DNA of 64,000 bases, from the NCBI RefSeq assembly GCF_011761945.1, contig NZ_JAASQV010000007.1, positions 1-64,000 of the forward strand, in the 5' to 3' direction. The DNA comes from Sphingomonas leidyi. Lineage in GTDB: Bacteria; Pseudomonadota; Alphaproteobacteria; Sphingomonadales; Sphingomonadaceae. The translations under genes were made by a program, and so were the position numbers. This document shows positions 52,312 to 61,020 of the stretch, one piece after another (the first letter of the stretch is position 1; every line of letters begins with the position of its first letter). Below the pieces are notes generated by a model, which saw only the letters and a list, made by a program, of their open reading frames with translations, had not been told where the DNA came from and did no database searches.

Positions 52312-53879
52312 TGCGGCATGTCTTCCGCGGTGATCTTGGGCGGGCGCGGCGACGGAGCCGGACGCGGAGCCGGCGGCGGCGCGCTGGGGCGCGGCGGCGG
52401 CGTGTAGTTCGGCCGTGGCGGCGGTGCGCTGCCGGGTGCGGGCGGCGCGGGCCGCTGCCAGCCCCCTTCCGGTCGCGGCGGACGGGGCGGGGCGGGAGTC
52501 GCGCCCTCCCCGGCCGCGGGCAGACGCGGACGACTCCAGCCGCCCTCGGGCCGGACCGGGCGCGGCGGCGCGGGCGTCGCATTGTCCCCCTCCGCAGGCG
52601 GGCGCGGCCGGTTCCAGCCGCCCTCGGGCCGGATCGGGCGCGGCGGCACCGGCGTCGCATTGTCCCCCTCCGCCGGCGGACGCGGCCGGCTCCAGCCCGG
52701 GCGCGACCATGCCGGCGGCGCGGGCGGGTTCTCCGCCCCGGCAGGCGGCGGGACCGGCGCGGGCGACGGCGTCACCACCGGCGGCGGGGACGCCGGGCGC
52801 TGCCAGCCGGTGCCGCCGCCCGGCCGGGGCTCGCGCGGGCCGGAATTCGGCGGATTGCCCGTATCCGGCCCCGCGCCGGGCGCCCCGGGCGGTGTCGGCA
52901 TTTCGGGGCGGCCACGCCGCCAGCCGGGCACGCGCGTCCCATCCGGCCCGCCGCTCCAGGGGCGCGTCATCGGCGGGCGGCCCGGGACCGGAGGACCGCC
53001 GGGCTCCAGGTTCGGCGTGCCCGGGCGCGGCGGCGTATTGGTTCCCGGCCCGCCGGGGCGGCCCGGCTGGCGCGACCAGCCCCGGCCCGGCTGCGGCGGG
53101 CGCCCCGCCCCCGGCCGGCCCGGCTGATGCGGCCCGCGGCCCGGCGGATGGAAACGGCCCGGCGGCGGGCCCTGGAAACCGCCCTCGCGCCAGTGGCGGA
53201 AGCGCTCGGCCGCCTCGCGGCGGCGGTGCTGCTCGGCCTCGAGGCGACGGCGCCAGGCCGCGGCGTCGCTGCGGTCGTGATAGCGGTTCCAGCCCGGATA
53301 GCGGCTGCGCCCGCTGTCCCAGACCTGGATGAAGCTGAGCAGATAGGGGCTGGCATCGATCCAGGCATCGGTATCGACCGGACGATAGTCGCGCCCCGCC
53401 AGCGCCTCGCGCAGCCGCACGGCGCGCGCGTAGAGATCGCCGGCCGCATCGTCATAATCGCCGAACTCGGCCCGGGGCGCCGCCTCGCCATCTGCGTCAT
53501 AGACCATGGCAAGCCGTCCGCGCACATAGGCGAAGCTCATCCCCGGCTCGACTGCGAGGAACGGCCCGGACGCGCCCGGCGCGAAATAATAGCTGCGGAT
53601 CCCGCCCGTCCCCGCATCCTCCACGATAATCGTGTAGCCGTCGGTCGTCTGCCAGGCCCAGGGTTCCTGTCCCTCGAAGGCGAAGGCGAAGTCGGGCGGC
53701 GCGTCGCCGATCGCGTCCCACAACGCATCGGCCTGGTCGATCCATTGATAGTCGTCGGCCGATTGCGGCGCGGACTGGCCCGTGCCCGGCGCCGCCCCGG
53801 CCAGCGCCACGCCGGCGCCGGGCAGCGCGAACGCCGCCCCGGTCAGCATCGTCAGCCGGATCATCCTCTCGAACCGCAT
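52308..53879 (-). CDS. Exported proline/arginine/glycine-rich protein with tandem repeats
   Basis: 523 residues from the ATG at 53879 (GGAGGGC upstream). A signal peptide ends near ALAGA. Residues about 40-200 form a globular part (QWIDQADALWDAIGDAPPDF; TTDGYTIIVEDAGTGGIRSYYF), followed by an Arg-rich helix and about 280 residues of Pro-Gly-Arg low complexity. This holds at least three copies of a 26-residue unit with core RPPAEGDNATP-PPRP-RPEGGW. The globular part is not recognised. Such tails often bind cell wall or polyanions (inference). Confidence 0.72.
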   Translation of the reverse strand: MRFERMIRLTMLTGAAFALPGAGVALAGAAPGTGQSAPQSADDYQWIDQADALWDAIGDAPPDFAFAFEGQEPWAWQTTDGYTIIVEDAGTGGIRSYYFAPGASGPFLAVEPGMSFAYVRGRLAMVYDADGEAAPRAEFGDYDDAAGDLYARAVRLREALAGRDYRPVDTDAWIDASPYLLSFIQVWDSGRSRYPGWNRYHDRSDAAAWRRRLEAEQHRRREAAERFRHWREGGFQGPPPGRFHPPGRGPHQPGRPGAGRPPQPGRGWSRQPGRPGGPGTNTPPRPGTPNLEPGGPPVPGRPPMTRPWSGGPDGTRVPGWRRGRPEMPTPPGAPGAGPDTGNPPNSGPREPRPGGGTGWQRPASPPPVVTPSPAPVPPPAGAENPPAPPAWSRPGWSRPRPPAEGDNATPVPPRPIRPEGGWNRPRPPAEGDNATPAPPRPVRPEGGWSRPRLPAAGEGATPAPPRPPRPEGGWQRPAPPAPGSAPPPRPNYTPPPRPSAPPPAPRPAPSPRPPKITAEDMPH

Positions 53880-53999
53880 CGCCCTGCCCTCCTGTATCGT
53901 GCCGCGAGCTTCCGCCCGCGCCGCTGAACGGCGTGTGAAATGCATATGCAGCTTTGCGAAAGGAAGGCCAGGGCGCGGCCCGCCGGCGGCGTGCCCCGG

Positions 54000-54404
54000 C
54001 TACTTCGCGCCCGGGGCCGGCGGGGCCGGATTCTGCGGCGACCTGTAGGTGTCGGGCTGGGTGCATCTGTCGGGAACCATCGCGCCGGTCACCCAGAGTG
54101 CGAAGATGCCCGCCGCCACCATCCCCAGCCACACCGGCGCGGCGGCAAGCGCGGCGACCAGCTCGCGCAGGGCATCGGCCAGGTCCTTGATCGGCAGGCC
54201 CGTCGTCGTCCCGCCGACAAGCCCGGTGCCGTCGGCCTGGACGATCGGCGCCTTCCACCGCCTATATGCTTCGATCAGCGCATAGAGCGTGCCGGCGGCA
54301 AAGCCCGCCGCGAGGAACCATTTCCCCCACGCTGCCGCCGTCGCCGCCGTGATGAGATAGGTTTGGCAGAATTCTCCGAACGGAGTCATGGCCGTCGTCG
54401 TCAT
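54000..54404 (-). CDS. Two-helix membrane protein of unknown function
   Basis: 134 residues from the ATG at 54404 (GGAGG six bases upstream). Membrane helices are at about 15-40 (YLITAATAAAWGKWFLAAGFAAGTLYAL) and 88-110 (PVWLGMVAAGIFALWVTGAMV); the C-terminus is Pro-rich. It is the last of three minus-strand genes (54000-56247) that probably form an operon. Confidence 0.62.
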   Translation of the reverse strand: MTTTAMTPFGEFCQTYLITAATAAAWGKWFLAAGFAAGTLYALIEAYRRWKAPIVQADGTGLVGGTTTGLPIKDLADALRELVAALAAAPVWLGMVAAGIFALWVTGAMVPDRCTQPDTYRSPQNPAPPAPGAK

Positions 54405-54476
54405 CTTCATCCTCCCGATCGCGCTTCCGCATCCCACGGAAGCCATGCCAACGCGAAGCACCGGCCGGACCACGCC

Positions 54477-55922
54477 TCAATAGATGAGGCCCAGCCCGAT
54501 GCTCAGCACATCCTCCTTCTCGTAGGAGAGTTCGTTGCGCCCCTTCGAATAGGCGAAGCCGATATCGACGCCGGCCGTGGTTTCCGTCCAGAAACGGAAC
54601 TTCAGGCTCATGTCGAGCCGCTCGATATGCCTGGGCTTGCCGTCGAGGATCGGCAGGATGCGGTAGTTGACCGATCCGAGCAGCGCAGTCTCGCCGCCGG
54701 TGGGCACGAATGCCTCGAACGAGGGCCGCACGCCCAGCGCGACGAAATTGTCATAGTCGCCCCGCTCGATGCGCCCCCGCCGCAGGATGCGCGACGCCTC
54801 CAGGTCGATCTGCAGCCGGCAGCGGGTCTTGAGCCAGCCGAGCTTCGCGCCATAGCTCTCCAGCCCGCAAATGCCGATGTCTGCGTCCAGCACCGGCCGG
54901 AACAGCATCGCCCCCTTCAGCCGTGCGCCATCCTTGGCGAAATCATAGACGGTCGCCGCCTTGGCATCGACGAACAGCTTCGCCGCGGCGGCGTTCGGCG
55001 TCAGCTCGGCGCTGGTCAGGAAACCGGCCTCGAAGGCATCGGTATCGCCATCGCTTTCCTTCGCACCCGGATCGAGCTTGGGCAGGGGCCGCGTCCGCGA
55101 GCGCGACAGGACGTAGCGATCGTAGAGATAGACCGTGTCGGCCGAAGTCGCGGGCGTGATCCGATAGCCGAGAGTCGCGTCGATCCGGAAGTTGCTCACT
55201 TTCTTGATCGAGCCATCGTCGAGGATCGTGTTGGTGCGGTCGACGGCGATCGTCGCGGCGCCCGCGGTCTTGCGGTCCTTGCCGGTCAGCGCCAGTTCCT
55301 CGGGCTTGGCCCGGATCGCCCAGGCATAGGGCGCCGTCACCTTCTCGGCGGATGCGATATAGCCCGGATCCGGCGTTGCCGGCGGCCGGCAGGTGAACGT
55401 CCAGCCGGGCGCTTCCTCGCGGAACAGGAAGCCGCGGCGCGCCGGGTGCGGTGCGATGGCGAAGGCATCGTCCTCGCTCGCCTTTGCCATCAGCCGGGTC
55501 TCCAGCTGCTGGATCGCCCCCGCGATCAGATAGGCGTCTTCCGCGGGCTCGGCCGCCCCCATGGCGATGCGCCCCAGCCGGGCGACCACGCCTTCGCGCT
55601 CCAGGTCGCGGAAGGCCTGGTCGGGATGCGCGGCTTCCGCGCTGTCCGGATGACGACGCAGCTGCTCCAGGATCCGGCCGATCCTCGCGTCGCGCTGCGC
55701 CTCCGCGCCCTGCCAGGCCCAGTCGGCGGGGCGCCTGCCCGCCTCGACCAGCAGCGCCTCTCCGAGCGCCGCCTGATCGATGGCCTGGCCGACCCGGCCC
55801 AGGCACGCGCGGGCGATCACCGCGTCGGGCGCGGGAACGTCGCGTGCCCGGGCGGGCGCAGCCGCACCGGCCAGGGCGCCGGCAAGCACGACAAGGCCGG
55901 CGATGCGCGGAGGGCGGACCAT
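54477..55922 (-). CDS. Exported outer-membrane-like protein of unknown function
   Basis: 481 residues from the ATG at 55922, one base after the upstream stop. A signal peptide covers residues 1-27 (GLVVLAGALAGAAAPARA). The second half alternates short polar/hydrophobic strands (LGYRITPATSADTVYLYDRYVL; FRFWTETTAGVDIGFAYS) and ends in a Tyr (LGLIY), as expected for an outer-membrane beta-barrel. No family is recognised. It is in an operon with its neighbours. Confidence 0.65.
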   Translation of the reverse strand: MVRPPRIAGLVVLAGALAGAAAPARARDVPAPDAVIARACLGRVGQAIDQAALGEALLVEAGRRPADWAWQGAEAQRDARIGRILEQLRRHPDSAEAAHPDQAFRDLEREGVVARLGRIAMGAAEPAEDAYLIAGAIQQLETRLMAKASEDDAFAIAPHPARRGFLFREEAPGWTFTCRPPATPDPGYIASAEKVTAPYAWAIRAKPEELALTGKDRKTAGAATIAVDRTNTILDDGSIKKVSNFRIDATLGYRITPATSADTVYLYDRYVLSRSRTRPLPKLDPGAKESDGDTDAFEAGFLTSAELTPNAAAAKLFVDAKAATVYDFAKDGARLKGAMLFRPVLDADIGICGLESYGAKLGWLKTRCRLQIDLEASRILRRGRIERGDYDNFVALGVRPSFEAFVPTGGETALLGSVNYRILPILDGKPRHIERLDMSLKFRFWTETTAGVDIGFAYSKGRNELSYEKEDVLSIGLGLIY

Positions 55923-55923
55923 G

Positions 55924-56247
55924 TCAGACCTCCAGCCGCTCGAGCGCACGCACGCTCGCCCGGCGATCGGCCAGCGCGGCGAGATAGCGCTGGAACTCGA
56001 TCATCGGCTTGTCGAAATGATTGTCCTTCGCCGCCGCCGGCACATTCACCGAGACGCCGCTGGGCAGCAATGCGTTGAAGGCGGCGACGATCCTGCTGGC
56101 GGCGGCGCGCCAGCCCGGCGCGGTGAAGCCCCATTCGGGTCCCGAGGGCACGATGCCGTCCCAGGCGTCGCTCTGCTCGGGAAAGCGCTCGGCGACATAG
56201 GATTGGATCGCGTCATAGGCGTGCTGGAATGCAAGCGGCGTGGCCAT
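55924..56247 (-). CDS. Conserved-looking cytoplasmic protein of unknown function
   Basis: 107 residues with helical segments (PLAFQHAYDAIQSYVAERFPEQ; WRAAASRIVAAFNALL). It is the first gene of the three-gene minus-strand cluster. A CRP-like palindrome lies 53 bp upstream of its ATG. No domain recognised. Confidence 0.6.
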   Translation of the reverse strand: MATPLAFQHAYDAIQSYVAERFPEQSDAWDGIVPSGPEWGFTAPGWRAAASRIVAAFNALLPSGVSVNVPAAAKDNHFDKPMIEFQRYLAALADRRASVRALERLEV

Positions 56248-56299
56248 GGTCGGTCTCCCTGATCTGGCGCCACCATGCCGCGTCCCCGTCCCGGCCGCG

Positions 56300-56315
56300 C
56301 GTGACGGCCGTCACG
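56300..56315. promoter_or_regulatory. CRP/FNR-like palindrome CGTGACGGCCGTCACG
   Basis: A perfect palindrome with CGTGA-N6-TCACG half-sites, close to the CRP layout TGTGA-N6-TCACA. It lies 53 bp upstream of the gene at 55924-56247. A near-copy occurs at 59929-59944. Confidence 0.55.
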
Positions 56316-56377
56316 CCGCCGCAACCCGCGCCGCCCTTGCCGCGCCCGCCCCGTGGCCCCACATGCGATCTCGCGCG

Positions 56378-56405
56378 TTGACCTCGCCGGCGTGCTCCCT
56401 ATAAT
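56378..56405 (+). promoter_or_regulatory. uvrA promoter
   Basis: TTGACC (56378-56383), a 16-bp spacer and a perfect TATAAT (56400-56405). The ATG is at 56438. Confidence 0.8.
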
Positions 56406-56407
56406 CG

Positions 56408-56422
56408 GAACATAACTGGAAC
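56408..56422 (+). promoter_or_regulatory. LexA (SOS) box of uvrA
   Basis: GAAC-ATAACTG-GAAC, the alphaproteobacterial LexA consensus GAAC-N7-GAAC (GTTC-N7-GTTC on the other strand), two bases after the -10 box. LexA bound here would block transcription start. Confidence 0.88.
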
Positions 56423-56437
56423 AGTCAGGCTTCCCGC

Positions 56438-59392
56438 ATGCTTACCCACATCTCCGTCCGCGGCGCGCGCGAGCACAATCTGAAGGGCGTGGACGTCGAC
56501 ATTCCGCGCGACACGCTCACGGTGATCACGGGTCTTTCGGGCTCGGGCAAATCGAGCCTCGCCTTCGACACCATCTATGCCGAGGGCCAGCGCCGCTATG
56601 TCGAGTCGCTGAGCGCCTATGCCCGCCAGTTCCTCGAACTGATGCAGAAGCCCGATGTCGATCATATCGAAGGCCTGAGCCCCGCCATCTCGATCGAGCA
56701 GAAGACGACGTCGCGCAACCCGCGCTCGACGGTCGCCACCGTCACCGAGATCTATGATTACATGCGCCTGCTCTGGGCGCGCGTCGGCATTCCCTATTCG
56801 CCTGCCACCGGCCTGCCGATCTCGGCGCAGACGGTGAGCCAGATGGTCGATCGCGTCCTGGCGCTGCCCGAGGGCACCCGGCTGCTCCTCCTCGCTCCGG
56901 TCGTGCGCGGCCGCAAGGGCGAGTATCGCAAGGAGCTCGCCGAATGGCAGCGCGCCGGTTTCCAGCGCGTCCGCATCGACGGCGAGACCTATCTGATCGA
57001 GGAGGCCCCCGCCCTCGACAAGAAATACAAGCACGACATCGAAGTGGTGATCGACCGCCTCGTCGTCCGCGACGATATCGCCACCCGCCTCGCCGAGAGC
57101 TTCGAGACCGCGCTCAAGCTCGCGGACGGGCTGGCCTATGTCGATCTGGTGGACGCCAGCGTCGCCGAAGTGACGGGCGCCCGCGTCCAGGAAGCCCGCG
57201 CCGAGTTCAACGCCACCGGCGGCAGCCTCAAGGGCGCCGGCATTCCCGACAACCGCATCGTCTTCTCCGAGAAGTTCGCCTGCCCCGTCTCCGGTTTCAC
57301 CATCCCCGAGATCGAACCCCGCCTCTTCTCGTTCAACGCGCCCCAGGGCGCCTGCCCGGCATGCGACGGCCTGGGCGAGAAGCTGGTGTTCGACGAGGAT
57401 CTGGTCGTCCCCAATCACGATCTCAGCATCAAGAAGGGCGCGGTCGTCCCCTGGGCCAAGTCCAACCCGCCCAGCCCCTATTACATGCAGGTCCTCGGCA
57501 GCCTTGCCCGCGAGTTCGGCTTCAGCCTCGACACGCCCTGGCGCGACCTGCCCGGCGAGGTCCGGCTGATCATCCTCCACGGCACCGGCGGCAAGCCGGT
57601 CACCCTCACTTTCGTCGACGGCAAGAAGTCGTACGATGTGAAGAAGCCGTTCGAGGGCGTGATCGGCAACCTCAACCGCCGCATGCTCCAGACCGAATCC
57701 GCCTGGATGCGCGAGGAACTGTCGAAGTACCAGGCGGCCCATCCCTGCGAGACCTGCGGCGGCGCCCGCCTCAAGCCCGAGGCGCTGGCGGTCAAGATCG
57801 CGGGCGAGGATATCAGCCACGCCACGCGCCTCTCGGTGGTCGACGCGCTCGGCTGGTTCAAGGCGCTCCCCGCCACGCTGACCGACCAGCAGCGCGAGAT
57901 CGCCCGCGCGATCCTGAAGGAGATCGACGAGCGGCTGGGCTTCCTCAACAATGTCGGCCTCGACTATCTCAATCTCGATCGCACCTCGGGCACGCTTTCG
58001 GGCGGCGAGAGCCAGCGCATCCGCCTTGCCTCGCAGATCGGCTCCGGCCTGTCCGGCGTGCTCTACGTGCTCGACGAGCCGTCGATCGGCCTGCACCAGC
58101 GCGACAACGACATGCTGCTCGCCACGCTGCGCCGGCTGCGCGATCTCGGCAACACCGTGATCGTCGTCGAGCATGACGAGGACGCGATCCGCACCGCCGA
58201 CTATATCCTCGACATGGGCCCGGGCGCCGGCGTCCATGGCGGCGAGGTCGTCGCGCGCGGCACGCTCGACCAGATCCTGACCGCCACCGGCTCGGTGACC
58301 GCCGACTATCTCAACGGCACCCGCGAAGTCCCGGTGCCGACCAAGCGCCGCAAGGGCACGGGCAAGAAGCTCACGGTCGAGAACGCCACCGCCAACAACC
58401 TCCGCGGCGTCACCGCATCGATCCCGCTCGGCACGTTCACCTGCATCACCGGCGTCTCGGGCTCGGGCAAGTCGAGCTTCACGATCGACACGCTCTATGC
58501 CGCCGCCGCGCGCCAGCTGAACGGCGCCCGCCTGCTCGCCGGCAAGCATGACCGGATCACCGGCCTCCAGCACCTCGACAAGGTGATCGACATCGACCAG
58601 TCGCCGATCGGCCGCACCCCGCGCTCGAACCCGGCGACCTATACCGGTGCCTTCACCAGCATCCGCGACTGGTTCGCGGGGCTGCCCGAGGCCCAGGCGC
58701 GGGGCTACAAGCCGGGCCGGTTCAGCTTCAACGTCAAGGGCGGCCGCTGCGAGGCGTGCCAGGGTGACGGCGTGCTCAAGATCGAGATGCACTTCCTGCC
58801 CGACGTCTATGTCACCTGCGACGTCTGCCACGGCGCGCGATACAATCGCGAGACGCTGGAAGTGAAGTTCAAGGGCAGGAGCATCGCCGAGGTGCTCGAC
58901 ATGACGGTAGAGGACGCAGTCGAGTTCTTCAAGGCCGTCCCGCCGATCCGCGACAAGATGGCGATGCTGGCCGAGGTCGGCCTGGGCTATGTCAAGGTCG
59001 GCCAGCAGGCGACGACGCTCTCCGGGGGCGAGGCGCAGCGGGTGAAGCTGGCGAAGGAGCTGGCACGGCGGGCCACCGGCAACACGCTCTACATCCTCGA
59101 CGAGCCGACCACCGGCCTGCACTTCGAGGACGTCCGCAAGCTGCTCGAAGTGCTCCATGCGCTGGTCGAGCAGGGCAACACCGTGGTGGTGATCGAGCAT
59201 AATCTCGACGTCATCAAGACGGCGGACTGGATCCTCGACCTGGGTCCCGAAGGTGGCGTCAAGGGCGGCGAGATCGTGGCCCAGGGCACGCCCGAGGACG
59301 TGGTGAAGGAACCGCGCAGCTTTACGGGCAGGTATCTGGCGCCGCTCCTCGAGAAGAGGGGTGCACGGAAGGAGCCCGTGGCGGCGGAATAG
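56438..59392 (+). CDS. uvrA: Excinuclease ABC subunit A
   Basis: Damage-recognition ATPase of nucleotide excision repair. 984 residues with Walker A motifs GLSGSGKSS near residue 31 and GVSGSGKSS near 670. Zinc motifs are CPACDGLG, CETCGGARLKPEAL and CEACQGDG with the partner CDVCHG. The signatures are LSGGESQRI and LSGGEAQRV, and DEPTTGLHFEDV is the second Walker B/D-loop. It is expressed from an SOS promoter. Confidence 0.98.
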   Translation: MLTHISVRGAREHNLKGVDVDIPRDTLTVITGLSGSGKSSLAFDTIYAEGQRRYVESLSAYARQFLELMQKPDVDHIEGLSPAISIEQKTTSRNPRSTVATVTEIYDYMRLLWARVGIPYSPATGLPISAQTVSQMVDRVLALPEGTRLLLLAPVVRGRKGEYRKELAEWQRAGFQRVRIDGETYLIEEAPALDKKYKHDIEVVIDRLVVRDDIATRLAESFETALKLADGLAYVDLVDASVAEVTGARVQEARAEFNATGGSLKGAGIPDNRIVFSEKFACPVSGFTIPEIEPRLFSFNAPQGACPACDGLGEKLVFDEDLVVPNHDLSIKKGAVVPWAKSNPPSPYYMQVLGSLAREFGFSLDTPWRDLPGEVRLIILHGTGGKPVTLTFVDGKKSYDVKKPFEGVIGNLNRRMLQTESAWMREELSKYQAAHPCETCGGARLKPEALAVKIAGEDISHATRLSVVDALGWFKALPATLTDQQREIARAILKEIDERLGFLNNVGLDYLNLDRTSGTLSGGESQRIRLASQIGSGLSGVLYVLDEPSIGLHQRDNDMLLATLRRLRDLGNTVIVVEHDEDAIRTADYILDMGPGAGVHGGEVVARGTLDQILTATGSVTADYLNGTREVPVPTKRRKGTGKKLTVENATANNLRGVTASIPLGTFTCITGVSGSGKSSFTIDTLYAAAARQLNGARLLAGKHDRITGLQHLDKVIDIDQSPIGRTPRSNPATYTGAFTSIRDWFAGLPEAQARGYKPGRFSFNVKGGRCEACQGDGVLKIEMHFLPDVYVTCDVCHGARYNRETLEVKFKGRSIAEVLDMTVEDAVEFFKAVPPIRDKMAMLAEVGLGYVKVGQQATTLSGGEAQRVKLAKELARRATGNTLYILDEPTTGLHFEDVRKLLEVLHALVEQGNTVVVIEHNLDVIKTADWILDLGPEGGVKGGEIVAQGTPEDVVKEPRSFTGRYLAPLLEKRGARKEPVAAE

Positions 59393-59397
59393 CGCTT

Positions 59398-59432
59398 CCT
59401 CTCCCCGCCCCGGGGCGAGGGTTGGGGAGAGG
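59398..59432. terminator. Hairpin after uvrA
   Basis: Arms CCTCTCCCC (59398-59406) and GGGGAGAGG (59424-59432) with an inner GCCCCGGGGC palindrome. The arm sequence is the same as that of the repeats between dnaK and dnaJ. Confidence 0.55.
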
Positions 59433-59452
59433 GGCGGTGCCCCTCCCCTCGC

Positions 59453-59860
59453 TCAATAGAAGCGCGCATAGACCTTGGCGCTGCCGAAGCTGCCCCGGCA
59501 GTATCGCGCATTGCTGGGCCAGGGCCTCCTGCCGTTGCGATATGACCAGCTGCTCGATTCCCAGCCATAGGTGATCAGCAGCCTGCCCGGCCGCGCCTGC
59601 ACCTGCTGGCCGATCCAGCGGTCGAACGCCGCCTGCATCAGCCCCTTCACCCGTGCCGCGTCGCCGCAGTTGCGCACGCCGGACCAGGTGCCGATCGCTC
59701 CGGCCAGGTCCGCGCGGGCGATCTCGATCCGGGCGGTATCGGCATCGGCCGGCAGCGCGTCGCGCGCCAGCTCGCTGGGGGCGAGGGTCTCTTGTGCCTG
59801 CGCACCCATCGGCACCAGCAGGGCGGCCGCGGCGGCGGCCAATGCGATCCTGTAGCTCAT
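59453..59860 (-). CDS. Secreted protein of unknown function
   Basis: 135 residues. A signal peptide covers residues 1-24 (MSYRIALAAAAAALLVPMGAQAQ). The mature part has two cysteines (RNCGDAARV, ARYCRGSFG) that could form a disulfide and a Ser/Trp-rich YGWESSSWSYRNGRRPW. No family recognised. A CRP-like palindrome lies 69 bp upstream. Convergent with uvrA. Confidence 0.68.
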   Translation of the reverse strand: MSYRIALAAAAAALLVPMGAQAQETLAPSELARDALPADADTARIEIARADLAGAIGTWSGVRNCGDAARVKGLMQAAFDRWIGQQVQARPGRLLITYGWESSSWSYRNGRRPWPSNARYCRGSFGSAKVYARFY

Positions 59861-60165
59861 GTCTCTTCTCCCTGAACGAAGGCCAGGCCTTCCGCCCCGG
59901 GGGATAGCGCCGGCCCGGCACCGGCACGCGTGACGGCGATCACGCGGCGGGAATCGCGGCTCGCACAGGCATCGAGACGGCCGGCTGGACGGTGCCGTCA
60001 TGGCCGGGGGGTTGCGCTTTCGGCCCCCGCTCCCCACATACTAGATGCTACAGTCGCATTTCGACGGTTTTCGGCGCTTTGCGGCCCCTTCTTCCTTCCA
60101 TCTGCCCCTTGCAGCGCGAGGTCCGCTCGCACTGGGCGCGGCCGATAACATGAGGAAGAAAGCAC
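59861..60165. other. Divergent intergenic region before the cold-shock gene
   Basis: No gene seen. It contains the CRP-like palindrome and the promoter and long leader of the cold-shock gene. Long leaders are usual for cold-shock mRNAs. Confidence 0.5.
59929..59944. promoter_or_regulatory. CRP/FNR-like palindrome CGTGACGGCGATCACG
   Basis: Near-identical to the one at 56300-56315, differing only in two central bases; the flanking CG and GC bases are also shared. It lies 69 bp upstream of the secreted protein gene. Confidence 0.55.
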
Positions 60166-60378
60166 ATGAGCTATACCGGCACCGTCAAGTTCTTCGATGC
60201 GACGAAGGGCTTCGGCTTCATCTCGCCCGATGGCGGCAAGGACGATCACTTCGTCCATATCAGCGCCGTCGAGCGTTCGGGCATGAGCACGCTCAGCCAG
60301 AACCAGCGCGTCAACTACGAGCTGGAGAACGACAAGCGCGGCCGCCCGTCGGCCGCCAATCTGTCGCCGGCCGAATAA
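60166..60378 (+). CDS. Cold-shock domain protein
   Basis: 70 residues, one S1-like OB fold. RNP1-like KGFGFISPD and RNP2-like DHFVHISAV are present; the loop before RNP2 is acidic (GGKDD) where many CspA proteins have G-D/E-DVF. It binds single-stranded RNA/DNA and melts mRNA structure. GAGGAAG precedes the ATG. Confidence 0.94.
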   Translation: MSYTGTVKFFDATKGFGFISPDGGKDDHFVHISAVERSGMSTLSQNQRVNYELENDKRGRPSAANLSPAE

Positions 60379-60472
60379 CGGACTCCGACAGGCGGCTTCG
60401 GCCGTCGGCGGCGTCTTCCGCTCCCTTGCGGGGGCGCCGCCACCCCAACGTCCTCTCTTGGAGAACGCACCC

Positions 60473-60682
60473 GTGGCAAACCAACCCGATTTCCGGGCTC
60501 AGGCGGCGAAATGCCGTGCCGAGGCCGATGCCGCCACGCTCGAAAATGTCCGCGAACAGCGGCTGCGGGCAGAAGCGGCATGGCTCGAAATGGCCGTCCG
60601 CCAGGAACGAACCGTCAGCTCGCGCATTGCACGAGAGGCGGCCAGTCCGGCCATCCGATCAACAACACAGGAAACTACATGA
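60473..60682 (+). CDS. Small helical protein of unknown function
   Basis: 69 residues from a GTG at 60473 (GGAG eight bases upstream). The pattern AAKCRAEADAATLENVREQRLRAEAAWLEMA is a helical hairpin that I recall as recurring in small sphingomonad proteins. The stop overlaps the next start as ATGA. It lies 94 bp after the cold-shock gene. Confidence 0.65.
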   Translation: MANQPDFRAQAAKCRAEADAATLENVREQRLRAEAAWLEMAVRQERTVSSRIAREAASPAIRSTTQETT

Positions 60683-60837
60683 ACTTTTTCAATCGAATAC
60701 ACGAAACCCAGATTATCCGCGGCGCCAGCCGGCCCTTCCAGGCCTTTGTGCCGCCGCACCGCCGCCTCTTCCCCCTCGAGACCAGCCAGCGTCAGCGCGC
60801 CATTGCCCGCGCCGCGGCGATCGAGGTGCTCGGCTAG
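60679..60837 (+). CDS. Very small basic protein of unknown function
   Basis: 52 residues (start MNFFNRIHETQIIRG, end ARAAAIEVLG). CAGGAAAC precedes the ATG, which overlaps the previous stop as ATGA. No family recognised; the coupled start argues that it is real. Confidence 0.55.
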   Translation: MNFFNRIHETQIIRGASRPFQAFVPPHRRLFPLETSQRQRAIARAAAIEVLG

Positions 60838-60853
60838 GAGCCGGCGCTTTCTT

Positions 60854-60881
60854 CCGGGGCCGGCTTTCGGCCTGGCCCCGG
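60854..60881 (+). terminator. GC-rich stem-loop after the two small genes
   Basis: CCGGGGCC (60854-60861) pairs with GGCCCCGG (60874-60881), with a smaller GGC/GCC pairing inside the loop. Confidence 0.4.
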
Positions 60882-61020
60882 CCCATCCCTTTCCATAACG
60901 CTTCCGTCCATCCGGTCTCCTCGTGCGCCCAGTCGAGCGCGGGGGCGGGGCCACATGCCGTTTTTCCGCGTTCAAGGCATAGCCCCGTCCGGGGCAGGTC
61001 AACTGAAAGAGGGGATTCCG

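Noticed and set aside
56399..59200. Minus-strand open frame of more than 900 codons
   Set aside because: Antisense to uvrA, with low-complexity composition.
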